6,738 nt of DNA from Hyphomicrobium sp. GTDB lineage: Bacteria; Pseudomonadota; Alphaproteobacteria; Rhizobiales; Hyphomicrobiaceae. The notes below the pieces were generated by a model, which made no database searches, was not told where the DNA came from, and saw only the letters and a program-made list of their open reading frames with translations. Positions 1 to 5,507 of this stretch are shown here, piece by piece (within the stretch, counting starts at the first letter, position 1; every line of letters starts with the position of its first letter). The translations under genes and the position numbers were made by a program. Where the stretch lies: contig JAUWCP010000128.1 of assembly GCA_030609245.1 (NCBI GenBank), positions 1-6,738 on the forward strand, written 5' to 3'.

Positions 1-7
1 TCTGAAC

Positions 8-1084
8 GTGCGGCTCATATCTATGGCCGCAATGACACTCGCTCTGAGTTGTTCTGTCGCGCGGGCTCATCACCCAGGAGGCGTCGGAAACTCACTAGGC
101 GCGGGACCGATTAACACCATCTCCGCCTCGACGCTGCAGCAAGGTCTGAGCGTCGCCGGTATCACGGTCGATTACCAGCGACTTAAGGGCCTGAGCAACC
201 AAACGCTGATTGAAGCCGCCGAACACGGGCATGATGAAACGGGCGGACACCAGGACGTGCACGACCTCAGAACCATCCAAACCTACGCCTTCACGTACGC
301 CTATGGCGTAACCAACGATCTCATGCTTGTGCTGAGCCTGCCCTATGTGCGGCGGACGGGCATCCGTGAGGCCCATGAAGAAGCTGCTGACGGATTTGAG
401 GTCGAGAACCTGGGACCGGCAGATGGTCTCGGCGATACGACGCTGCTCGGCCAATACCGCTTCTTCAAAGGCGGAGGCATGGAGACGGCAGTGCTGTTGG
501 GGTTCAAAGCGCCAACCGGCAAGACCAACGAACGGAGCATTGAGGGCGAGACCTTTGACGCCGAGTTCCAACCGGGGTCAGGCTCTTGGGACGGCCTCCT
601 CGGCGTAGCGTTGACGCAACGCACCGGCTCTTTGTCCTTCGATGCAAGTGTCCTCTATACGCTGGCAACGGAAGGTACGCAGGAGACCGACCTTGGCGAC
701 CTGCTTCTGTACAATGCGGCTATCTCCTATCGGCTGGCATCACTGGGCGGTAGCACGCCGCCGATGTTCAATGGCAGCGCACACGATAAGCACGGTGCCG
801 ATGGCCAAAGCCACTTGCACGATCATGCCCACGAAGCGAGCGGAGTGCCTGCCCTCGATCTCATGTTGGAACTCAACGGCGAGTGGAGCGCTAAGCAAGA
901 GACTAATGGGATTAAGGACAGAAACTCGGGCGGCAACACCTTATTCATTTCACCGGGAATGCGCCTCTCGCTCAATCAGTGGTCCGGCTTCGTCTCCGTT
1001 GGGGTTCCGATTGTGGACGACCTCAACGGAATTCAGTCGGAGTCGAGTTGGCGCATCACGACGGGCGCTGCGTGGGCATTCTAG
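8..1084 (+). CDS. His-rich exported protein, probable outer-membrane beta-barrel (metal-associated 'transporter' type)
   Basis: This is a predicted exported protein of 358 residues, probably an outer-membrane beta-barrel. Residues 1-20 look like a signal peptide (hydrophobic MAAMTLALS core, then A-R-A), giving a mature protein that starts His-His-Pro-Gly-Gly. The body alternates short amphipathic strands (e.g. around 92-115, 145-168, 209-222, 233-243, 312-335) with polar turns. It ends in Trp-Ala-Phe, and a terminal aromatic residue is typical of BAM-assembled barrels. Two His/acidic clusters are visible: residues 73-85 and 259-275, the second with six His. I recall similar proteins, annotated only as 'transporter', beside heavy-metal efflux genes; their substrate is not established. 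A role in metal binding or passage is inferred from the His clusters and the zinc genes downstream. The start is uncertain: GTG at 8 is used, ATG at 23 is possible, and the frame is open to the window edge, so the true start may lie upstream. Confidence 0.75.
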   Translation: MRLISMAAMTLALSCSVARAHHPGGVGNSLGAGPINTISASTLQQGLSVAGITVDYQRLKGLSNQTLIEAAEHGHDETGGHQDVHDLRTIQTYAFTYAYGVTNDLMLVLSLPYVRRTGIREAHEEAADGFEVENLGPADGLGDTTLLGQYRFFKGGGMETAVLLGFKAPTGKTNERSIEGETFDAEFQPGSGSWDGLLGVALTQRTGSLSFDASVLYTLATEGTQETDLGDLLLYNAAISYRLASLGGSTPPMFNGSAHDKHGADGQSHLHDHAHEASGVPALDLMLELNGEWSAKQETNGIKDRNSGGNTLFISPGMRLSLNQWSGFVSVGVPIVDDLNGIQSESSWRITTGAAWAF

Positions 1085-1154
1085 CGTCCGATGGTCATCA
1101 TCCCAACGACCTCCGCATTGCTACGCACCGATGCACTTGAGCGACGCGACTGGA

Positions 1155-1234
1155 CTGATGTCCGCTTTGGGTCAAAAGCAGACATTTGAGCGTGTGTCAG
1201 GGATGTCCGCTTTACCCCCAATATCGGACATCAG
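1155..1234. repeat. 80-bp palindromic dispersed repeat (REP/MITE-like)
   Basis: The ends form a perfect 10-base inverted repeat (CTGATGTCCG at 1155-1164, CGGACATCAG at 1225-1234). Two smaller hairpins lie inside: 1158-1185, where ATGTCCGCTTT faces AAAGCAGACAT with one mismatch, and 1203-1231, where ATGTCCG faces CGGACAT. The unit ATGTCCGCTTT occurs twice (1158 and 1203), so the element looks like a tandem of two related stem-loops. Read through in one frame it gives MSALGQKQTF followed by MSALPPISDI. I recall that peptide pattern as a frequent spurious small 'protein' in Bradyrhizobium and related genomes, which fits a dispersed non-coding repeat. The structure is seen directly; membership of a dispersed family is from memory. 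Confidence 0.7.
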
Positions 1235-1302
1235 TTCCGTATTCTATCGTCCGCATCGTCCGCACACCATGGAAGCCCTTACCGGGACCATGCGCTGACT
1301 GT

Positions 1303-1325
1303 GGTGGAAATCCAGAGTTTCCGCC
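1303..1325. repeat. Short hairpin downstream of the nuclease remnant
   Basis: GGTGGAAA (1303-1310) pairs with TTTCCGCC (1318-1325) around a 7-base loop, giving an 8-bp stem with one U-G wobble on the plus-strand transcript. It lies about 15 bases beyond the stop codon of the minus-strand nuclease fragment and so could have been its terminator. There is no run of T on either side, so an intrinsic terminator is not well supported. Confidence 0.3.
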
Positions 1326-1339
1326 TGCCTAGAGATCAC

Positions 1340-1600
1340 TCAACGGGAGTCACCCATGATCAAAGAAGTTTGGCGGCCAGAACAGAGTGCGTCAGGGGGT
1401 GATGAGACCGTCTTTCCAAGTTGCTCTACGACATGCTTTTCGTAGGCATTCCCGCGCTCAAACCTTCGCTTGAGGAACAGGTCCAATGGATCGCGGAGTT
1501 CGGGGTCTCCGATCAAGTTCAACTGCACCTGACGCGGGCACCACACGTAGTTGCGCAGTGCAGTTGCGGTGATTTTTCTTATGCGCTTCACTTGACTCAT
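1340..1600 (-). pseudogene. Truncated N-terminus of a RecB-like (TM0106-type) PD-(D/E)XK nuclease
   Basis: The 86-residue reading frame starts MSQVKRIRKITATALRNY and has a weak GAGAG ribosome-binding sequence just upstream. Residues 10-61 carry the opening pattern of RecB-like nucleases of the TM0106/Cas4-related group: 'T-A-T-A-L-R-N-Y-V-W-C-P-R-Q', 'GDPELRD', then 'F-x-R-G-N-A-Y-E-K' with Cys21 and Glu54. Family members normally continue for several hundred residues through the nuclease core (GxxD, DxK and a helix with Q-x-x-x-Y) and often a second domain. Here recognisable similarity fades after about residue 62, and the frame stops after a Ser/Pro/Cys-rich tail. No further nuclease core was found downstream in any frame up to the repeat. 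It is therefore most likely a broken remnant. The frame extends upstream to 1744, but that part looks like random sequence. The family call is from pattern recognition. Confidence 0.5.
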
Positions 1601-1803
1601 TCTCTCTAACTTTCGTTGGCCACTAGCAGCAGGAAACCACACCATGGCCGACAGCGCATATGCGGCGCGCGAGCCACCACAAGGTGCAAGATGATCACAC
1701 CACCTGGCCGCATCGGGGCAGCAATGAGGCAATCGCATGCTCATGGAGAGGATTTAATCAAACGTGTGGGGCTTGCGCGGTGCGACACGACTAGTGCTGG
1801 GCG

Positions 1804-2964
1804 CTAAACGGACTCAAAAAGCGCCGCTAGCCCCATGCCGCCGAAGACGCCAAGTGTCGCCACGCCAAGCTCGGGACCATTGTTGTCTTTGGCGCGGACC
1901 ATGCGTGTGAAGAGGCGTGTAACGAGCACTGCGCTTGCGGCGCCGAACGGATGGCCGCGTGCGATAGCGCCGCCGTCTGGGTTGACGAGATCCTCATCGA
2001 TGTCGAGGCTCTGGGCCAATGCGATGGCCTGCGCCGCCGAGGATTCGCTCATTTCGAAAACGCCGATGTCTGCCGGAGCGTAACCGTTAAGGCGCTCTTT
2101 GAGCTTCTTCATTGCTTCGATGGGGGCCGACGGCTCGTTATCGGGCCTCACGCCTTGAGCCGTGCTGGCGACGAGACGCAGCGCGCGTGGCTTTGCAAGC
2201 GATTCCCAAACGCGTTGCGACACTACAATGGCAAACGCGGCTCCGTCATGCATAGCGCTTGTGTTACCCGGGGTCAGCGTACCGTCCGGCGGCAAGTAAG
2301 GAGCCAGTTGAGAAAGGTCTTTGAGGTCGGGCTCGATAGCGCTCTGGTCGCGCACCTCCTCAGGGTTGGCGCGCATCGGCACAATCTCGTTGATGAACCG
2401 CTTCGCACGTCGGGCGGCCTCCGCTTTGAGGTGCGAGCGCAGCGCGTAGGCGTCTTGCTGTGCGCGATTGATACCAAGCCGGGACCAAAGCGCTTCGGCG
2501 GCTTCGACCAGAGGTGGCCCATCACCTTGCTCGTCAAGCTCAGACTGCAATCGCGTAAAATGCGGTGTCTGGTAGATGCTACTCGGCTTGGCGATCCGCC
2601 AAGGCGCCATCGAAATCGCCTCCCCGCCACCAGCGACAACGATATCGACCTCACTGGCGGCGACTATGCGAATGGCTGCCAAAATGGCATCGAGCCCGGA
2701 CCCGCACTGGCGGTCGATGGTCGAGGCGGAGGCCGTCTCCGGCAGGCCGGCAGCGAGCGCGATGAGACGGGCCGGATTGCCCCCTTCGGAGGCATTTCCA
2801 ATAATGACGTCCTCAATTTGTGCGGGCTCAAGACCACTGTCGCTCAAGGCTGCGGCAATGACCGGCGCGCACAATTCCTCAAGGCGCCGGCTCTTGTGGA
2901 GGCCACCAATACGGCCTATCGCGGTCCGGCGGGCCGCGATGATGTACGCAGGAATGGGGCGCAT
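1804..2964 (-). CDS. Thiolase-superfamily protein with incomplete catalytic set
   Basis: The 386-residue protein matches the thiolase fold over its whole length and is close to the usual size of about 390. Family members condense or cleave acyl-CoA thioesters in fatty-acid, polyhydroxyalkanoate or ketone metabolism in the cytosol. Visible landmarks are the N-terminal AYIIAARRTAIGRIGG, the nucleophile loop DRQCGSG (Cys87), GGGEAISMAP (112-121), the DAYALRSH helix (171-178) and the GHPFGAA loop (His338). Two active-site positions differ. The usual NEAFAAQ loop reads SESSAAQ (306-312), so the Asn is Ser. The usual C-I-G-G-G loop reads G-V-F-G-G (372-376), so the second catalytic Cys is Gly. I checked this second region codon by codon and it is not a frameshift. 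Normal thiolase chemistry is therefore doubtful. The ATG at 2964 is chosen because family similarity begins there; an in-frame ATG at 3036 would add 24 Arg-rich residues. It is divergent from zur and has no obvious partner gene. Confidence 0.85.
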   Translation of the reverse strand: MRPIPAYIIAARRTAIGRIGGLHKSRRLEELCAPVIAAALSDSGLEPAQIEDVIIGNASEGGNPARLIALAAGLPETASASTIDRQCGSGLDAILAAIRIVAASEVDIVVAGGGEAISMAPWRIAKPSSIYQTPHFTRLQSELDEQGDGPPLVEAAEALWSRLGINRAQQDAYALRSHLKAEAARRAKRFINEIVPMRANPEEVRDQSAIEPDLKDLSQLAPYLPPDGTLTPGNTSAMHDGAAFAIVVSQRVWESLAKPRALRLVASTAQGVRPDNEPSAPIEAMKKLKERLNGYAPADIGVFEMSESSAAQAIALAQSLDIDEDLVNPDGGAIARGHPFGAASAVLVTRLFTRMVRAKDNNGPELGVATLGVFGGMGLAALFESV

Positions 2965-3057
2965 CGTCTCGCTTATGATTTCTTTGAGTAACGTCGTTAG
3001 AACGCGCCTGCTTGTGGCACGAGCGCGCTTCACCATTTGTTCTTCAGCGGGCTAGGA

Positions 3058-3070
3058 ACCATATGATGGT
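3058..3070. promoter_or_regulatory. 13-bp palindrome in the divergent thiolase-zur spacer (possible operator)
   Basis: ACCAT (3058-3062) and ATGGT (3066-3070) form a perfect inverted repeat around a 3-base centre. It sits between the divergent thiolase and zur genes. Its size suits a dimeric regulator, but it does not resemble the AT-rich Zur operator consensus that I know from alphaproteobacteria, and I could not pair it with clear -35 and -10 elements. A palindrome this short can arise by chance, so the regulatory role is a guess. Confidence 0.2.
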
Positions 3071-3204
3071 GGCAGAAAAGGGAAGGTGTGCGCCCCATAC
3101 TCAAGAAGGTCACTGTCCAGGAAGGATAACCCGGATTGCCCCTCAAGCGGTCGCGTTAGGCTCCCGGCAAGTGGTGGTGTAAGCTTGGAAAAACATAAAA
3201 GCTC

Positions 3205-3212
3205 AGGAAGGA
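3205..3212 (+). promoter_or_regulatory. Shine-Dalgarno sequence fixing the zur start
   Basis: AGGAAGGA lies 2 bases before the ATG at 3215, with its first AGGA 6 bases away. This strong site supports the start at 3215 rather than the more distant in-frame ATG at 3086, whose extra 43 residues show no similarity to Fur-family proteins. A similar CAGGAAGGA string at 3119-3127 is not followed by a usable start in this frame. Confidence 0.7.
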
Positions 3213-3214
3213 AA

Positions 3215-3718
3215 ATGACCGAGGGCATAGCCAAAAACCTGTTTCCTAGCTCGGGAATTCTAAGCGAACGGCGCCTGGCCAAATCTGTTGAGAGGGCCTG
3301 CCAAGCATTTGACGAGAAGAATCTGCGATTCACTAAGCTTCGTCGGGAAGTGTTCGAGGAGATTGCGGCAACTCATAACTCGGTCGGTGCTTATGATGTC
3401 CTTGCGCGCTTGGCCGAAAAGGGTACCCGCTTAGCGCCGATCTCGGTCTACCGGGCGATCGACGCTCTGCTGGAGGCGGGTGTCATCCACCGTCTGGAGA
3501 GCAAGAACGCCTATTTCGCTTGCCGCAGGATGGATCATACTCCCGGTCGCCGGCCAATTGTCCTCTCTTGCGAAAAGTGTAATGCAGTTGCCGAAGTCGA
3601 CTCTGAAGGCATCTTCGAGACCATTGACCGCGTCTCTAAGGGCGCGTCATTCCAGCCGCGGGTCAGATTCGTCGAGGTCTTGGGCACTTGCCGCAACTGC
3701 GCATCTAAGAAGGACTAA
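3215..3718 (+). CDS. zur: Zinc uptake regulator, Fur family
   Basis: This is a 167-residue Fur-family repressor, the cytosolic zinc sensor that, when zinc-bound, is expected to shut off zinc-uptake genes. The N-terminal winged-helix region includes RFTKLRREVFEEI (38-50), HNSVGAYDVLARL (54-66) and the recognition-helix segment ISVYRAIDALLEAGVIHRLES (76-96). The C-terminal dimerisation domain holds two Cys pairs, C119-x-x-C122 and C159-x-x-C162, which match the structural zinc site. His92, Cys103, His108 and Glu127 occupy positions resembling the sensing site known from E. coli Zur (His77, Cys88, His96, Glu111). The 'HRLES-N-YFAC' segment is characteristic of Zur rather than Fur or PerR. It is the first gene of a zur-znuC-znuB cluster, ending 8 bases before the znuC ATG, which indicates co-transcription and probably autoregulation. 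No clear Zur box was found upstream. The N-terminal tail of about 30 residues before the DNA-binding domain is slightly long. Confidence 0.92.
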   Translation: MTEGIAKNLFPSSGILSERRLAKSVERACQAFDEKNLRFTKLRREVFEEIAATHNSVGAYDVLARLAEKGTRLAPISVYRAIDALLEAGVIHRLESKNAYFACRRMDHTPGRRPIVLSCEKCNAVAEVDSEGIFETIDRVSKGASFQPRVRFVEVLGTCRNCASKKD

Positions 3719-3726
3719 CGTAGCTC

Positions 3727-4635
3727 ATGGCCGAACGGGAAGGGCGAAAGTCGCCCGGCGCTGAGGGAGCGCATGGCCACTCCCAGGTTCAAGGCGATGA
3801 CCTGAGTTGCCGACCAGTTGCGCGGCCAAAATCCAATATCCCTTTCGATCCAAAATCGCTCATATCTGCGCGCGGGCTTGGCATTTCCCGCAACGGCCGT
3901 GACTTGCTGATCGATGTCGATCTCGACATCCGCGAGGGCGAGATTGTAACGCTCATTGGCCCCAACGGCGCTGGCAAGACAACACTCGTGCGCGTGTTGC
4001 TTGGCCTGGAGAAACCAGATCGCGGCGAAGTGCACCGGCGCAAGGATCTGCGCATCGGGTACGTACCGCAGCGTTTCGACGTCGATTCGGTGATCCCCTT
4101 GACGGTTGAGCGGTTCTTGAGGATTGGCGGTAACGAGACGCATGAGCGCATTACCACAATCCTTTCAGGTGTCGATGCAAGCTACACGCGCGATCAGCAG
4201 CTCACCGAACTGTCGGGCGGGGAGTTGCAACGTGTCGTGCTGGCCCGAGCGCTGCTGCGCGCGCCAAATTTATTGGTGCTAGATGAGCCGGTGCAGGGCG
4301 TCGACTACACTGGGGAAGCCGAGCTTTACAATCTGATCGGGCGGTTGCGCGATAATCACGGCTTCGGTGTGCTGCTTGTCTCGCACGATCTGCATATCGT
4401 TATGGCGAAGAGCGATAGGGTCATCTGTCTCAATCGGCACGTCTGCTGCTCTGGCGTGCCCGACACCGTCGCGCAACATCCTGCTTACGTACGCCTGTTT
4501 GGTGCCCAGGCGGCGCGCGCCTTGGCGGTCTATCGCCATCATCACGACCACAGCCATGACATTGCCGGGCACACGCATCCGGCACAGGATAGTGCCGGAG
4601 AGGATCCTGGCGCTCAAGGAGGTTCGCGTGCTTGA
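3727..4635 (+). CDS. znuC: Zinc ABC transporter, ATP-binding protein
   Basis: This 302-residue ATPase subunit powers zinc import across the inner membrane, working with the ZnuB permease and a periplasmic ZnuA. All ABC ATPase motifs are intact: Walker A GPNGAGKTT (78-86), Q-loop YVPQRFD (112-118, Gln115), signature LSGGE (162-166), Walker B LLVLDEP (182-188) and H-loop His220. Two ends are unusual. About 45 residues precede the ABC domain (E. coli ZnuC has almost none), and no alternative ATG, GTG or TTG start lies closer to the domain. The C-terminus after residue 269 is a His-rich tail, with seven His between 271 and 284, which could bind zinc near the cytosolic face. His- or acid-rich tails are known in some zinc transporters. 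No good ribosome-binding site precedes the ATG; an AAGGA lies 12 bases upstream inside the end of zur, so translation is probably coupled to zur. The 3' end overlaps znuB by 8 bases. Confidence 0.93.
   Translation: MAEREGRKSPGAEGAHGHSQVQGDDLSCRPVARPKSNIPFDPKSLISARGLGISRNGRDLLIDVDLDIREGEIVTLIGPNGAGKTTLVRVLLGLEKPDRGEVHRRKDLRIGYVPQRFDVDSVIPLTVERFLRIGGNETHERITTILSGVDASYTRDQQLTELSGGELQRVVLARALLRAPNLLVLDEPVQGVDYTGEAELYNLIGRLRDNHGFGVLLVSHDLHIVMAKSDRVICLNRHVCCSGVPDTVAQHPAYVRLFGAQAARALAVYRHHHDHSHDIAGHTHPAQDSAGEDPGAQGGSRA
4616..4622 (+). promoter_or_regulatory. Shine-Dalgarno sequence fixing the znuB GTG start
   Basis: AAGGAGG lies inside the last codons of znuC, 5 bases before GTG at 4628. This near-perfect site selects the GTG as the znuB start over the in-frame ATG at 4643. 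It also implies translational coupling between the overlapping genes. Confidence 0.75.
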
Positions 4636-5425
4636 GCCGTTCATGGTTCGCGCGCTGGTCGCCGGGCTGGGGCTCGCCATCGTGGCAGCTCCACTGGGCT
4701 GTTTCGTCGTCTGGCAACGCATGGCCTATTTCGGTGAGACCGTTGCACAGGCGGGACTGATTGGTGTGGCACTCGGTCTTGCGCTGCAAATGAATTTGAC
4801 GCTCGGCGTCATGCTCATTGCGATCCTCATTGCGTGCCTGCTCCTGTGGTTTTCGCGCCAGAAGGCCGTCGCGCTGGATTCCATTCTTGGGCTCTTGCAT
4901 CACGCCGCACTTGCCGCCGGTGTCATCGCGGTCTCGATGATCGGCGGGCCGCCAGTCGATCTGATGGGGTTCCTCTTTGGCGATGTCTTCGCGATTGCCC
5001 GAGAGGACATCGTCTGGATCTTCGCCGGAGGCGCCGTCGTCCTCGCGGTCGTGGCTTGGCTTTGGCAGCCGCTCCTGCGCCTTGCGATTCACGAGGAGCT
5101 GGCTGCGGCCGAAGGCGTAGATCGCGACCGCGTGCTGGCTGTGTTCACCATTCTCTTGGCAGTTGTGATTGCGGTTGCGATGAAGATCGTCGGCATTCTT
5201 TTGGTGATGGCTTTCCTCGTTGTGCCGGCCGTGGCCGCACGGCCATTGGCAGGTACGCCAGAACGCATGGTGGTGCTGACGGCGCTGATTGCGGTGGGAA
5301 GTGTCATTTCTGGCTTGTGGCTTTCGGCGACACTCGATTCGCCTGGAGGCCCCTCCATTGTTATCGTCATGTCAATCGTGGCCGGCATTTCCTTAACGAG
5401 GGCGGCTCTGAAAGGGCGCCAATGA
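4628..5425 (+). CDS. znuB: Zinc ABC transporter, membrane permease
   Basis: This 265-residue ABC-3 family permease forms the inner-membrane channel of the zinc importer and is about the usual ZnuB length. Hydrophobic segments are visible at roughly 9-28, 40-54, 58-75, 86-106, 129-147, 169-184, 187-204, 215-233 and 243-258. Family landmarks are RMAYFGETVAQAGLIGVALG (31-50), the cytoplasmic coupling-type stretch HEELAAAEGVDRDR (155-168), VGILLVMAFLVVPAVAAR (188-205) and the C-terminal DSPGGPSIVI (237-246). In the first landmark the usual 'GD-x-x-x-H' reads 'GE-x-x-x-Q' (Gln41 where I expect His); this may be lineage variation. The GTG start is preceded by an excellent ribosome-binding site. The gene overlaps the end of znuC by 8 bases, as expected for stoichiometric expression of both subunits. 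No substrate-binding protein gene follows. Confidence 0.93.
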   Translation: MLEPFMVRALVAGLGLAIVAAPLGCFVVWQRMAYFGETVAQAGLIGVALGLALQMNLTLGVMLIAILIACLLLWFSRQKAVALDSILGLLHHAALAAGVIAVSMIGGPPVDLMGFLFGDVFAIAREDIVWIFAGGAVVLAVVAWLWQPLLRLAIHEELAAAEGVDRDRVLAVFTILLAVVIAVAMKIVGILLVMAFLVVPAVAARPLAGTPERMVVLTALIAVGSVISGLWLSATLDSPGGPSIVIVMSIVAGISLTRAALKGRQ

Positions 5426-5440
5426 CGCAAATTGGGCGCC
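5415..5440 (+). other. Hairpin across the znuB stop codon
   Basis: GGCGCCAAT (5415-5423) pairs with ATTGGGCGCC (5431-5440) with a single bulged G and a 7-base loop, overlapping the znuB TGA at 5423-5425. No T run follows, so it is not a standard intrinsic terminator. It could stabilise the 3' end of the zinc operon mRNA or weaken read-through into ispG. The remaining spacer before ispG also holds a small 5-bp stem (GCAAT 5477-5481 with ATTGC 5489-5493) and nothing else recognisable. Confidence 0.35.
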
Positions 5441-5507
5441 AAGCTCTGGCCAGCGGCGGGGCGGTGGATTAGTTAGGCAATAGAAGAAATTGCTGAGACG
5501 AAGGACT

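Larger units (their letters stand above)
1085..1803. other. Gene-poor region with repeat and nuclease remnant
   Basis: About 720 bases separate the outer-membrane protein gene from the stop of the thiolase gene, and no intact gene is recognisable here on either strand. The stretch contains an 80-base palindromic repeat, a short hairpin, and an 86-codon nuclease fragment on the minus strand, each listed separately. The remaining parts (1085-1154, 1235-1302, 1601-1803) show no recognisable promoter, RNA gene or protein similarity. A gene fragment next to a dispersed repeat suggests decayed or rearranged DNA, but no transposase or attachment site is visible. Confidence 0.6.

Noticed and set aside
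1155..1234. A CRISPR array, suggested by repeated ATGTCCGCTTT units
   Set aside because: There are only two imperfect units with inverted-repeat structure, no regular spacers and no cas genes; a palindromic dispersed repeat explains it better.
642..1298. A 218-codon plus-strand frame running out of the outer-membrane gene through the palindromic repeat
   Set aside because: Most of it is an alternative frame of the outer-membrane gene, and its end is translation of the non-coding repeat (the MSALGQK and MSALPP segments).
1356..1445. A 29-codon plus-strand frame starting MIKEVWRPEQ with GGAG upstream
   Set aside because: It is opposite the nuclease fragment, very short, and matches nothing I recognise; GGAG alone is weak evidence. 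It might be a piece of a lost gene at the breakpoint, but this cannot be supported.
1601..1744. Upstream extension of the nuclease fragment to an ATG at 1744
   Set aside because: The 48 added residues are Cys/Ala/Arg-rich and unlike a nuclease N-terminus; the family pattern begins only after the ATG at 1600, which has a GAGAG site.
1951..2991. A 346-codon plus-strand open frame antisense to the thiolase gene
   Set aside because: It lies wholly opposite a clearly conserved thiolase reading frame, is rich in Arg, Cys and Gly as expected for a GC-rich shadow frame, and has no recognisable motif.
3086..3214. A longer zur starting at ATG 3086
   Set aside because: The 43 extra residues are Arg/Ser/Pro-rich with no Fur-family similarity, while ATG 3215 has a strong ribosome-binding site and gives a normal family length.
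4430..5092. A 220-codon minus-strand frame opposite znuC and znuB
   Set aside because: It is very rich in Arg, Asp, Glu and Gln and is antisense to well-conserved transporter genes; no motif or start signal supports it.
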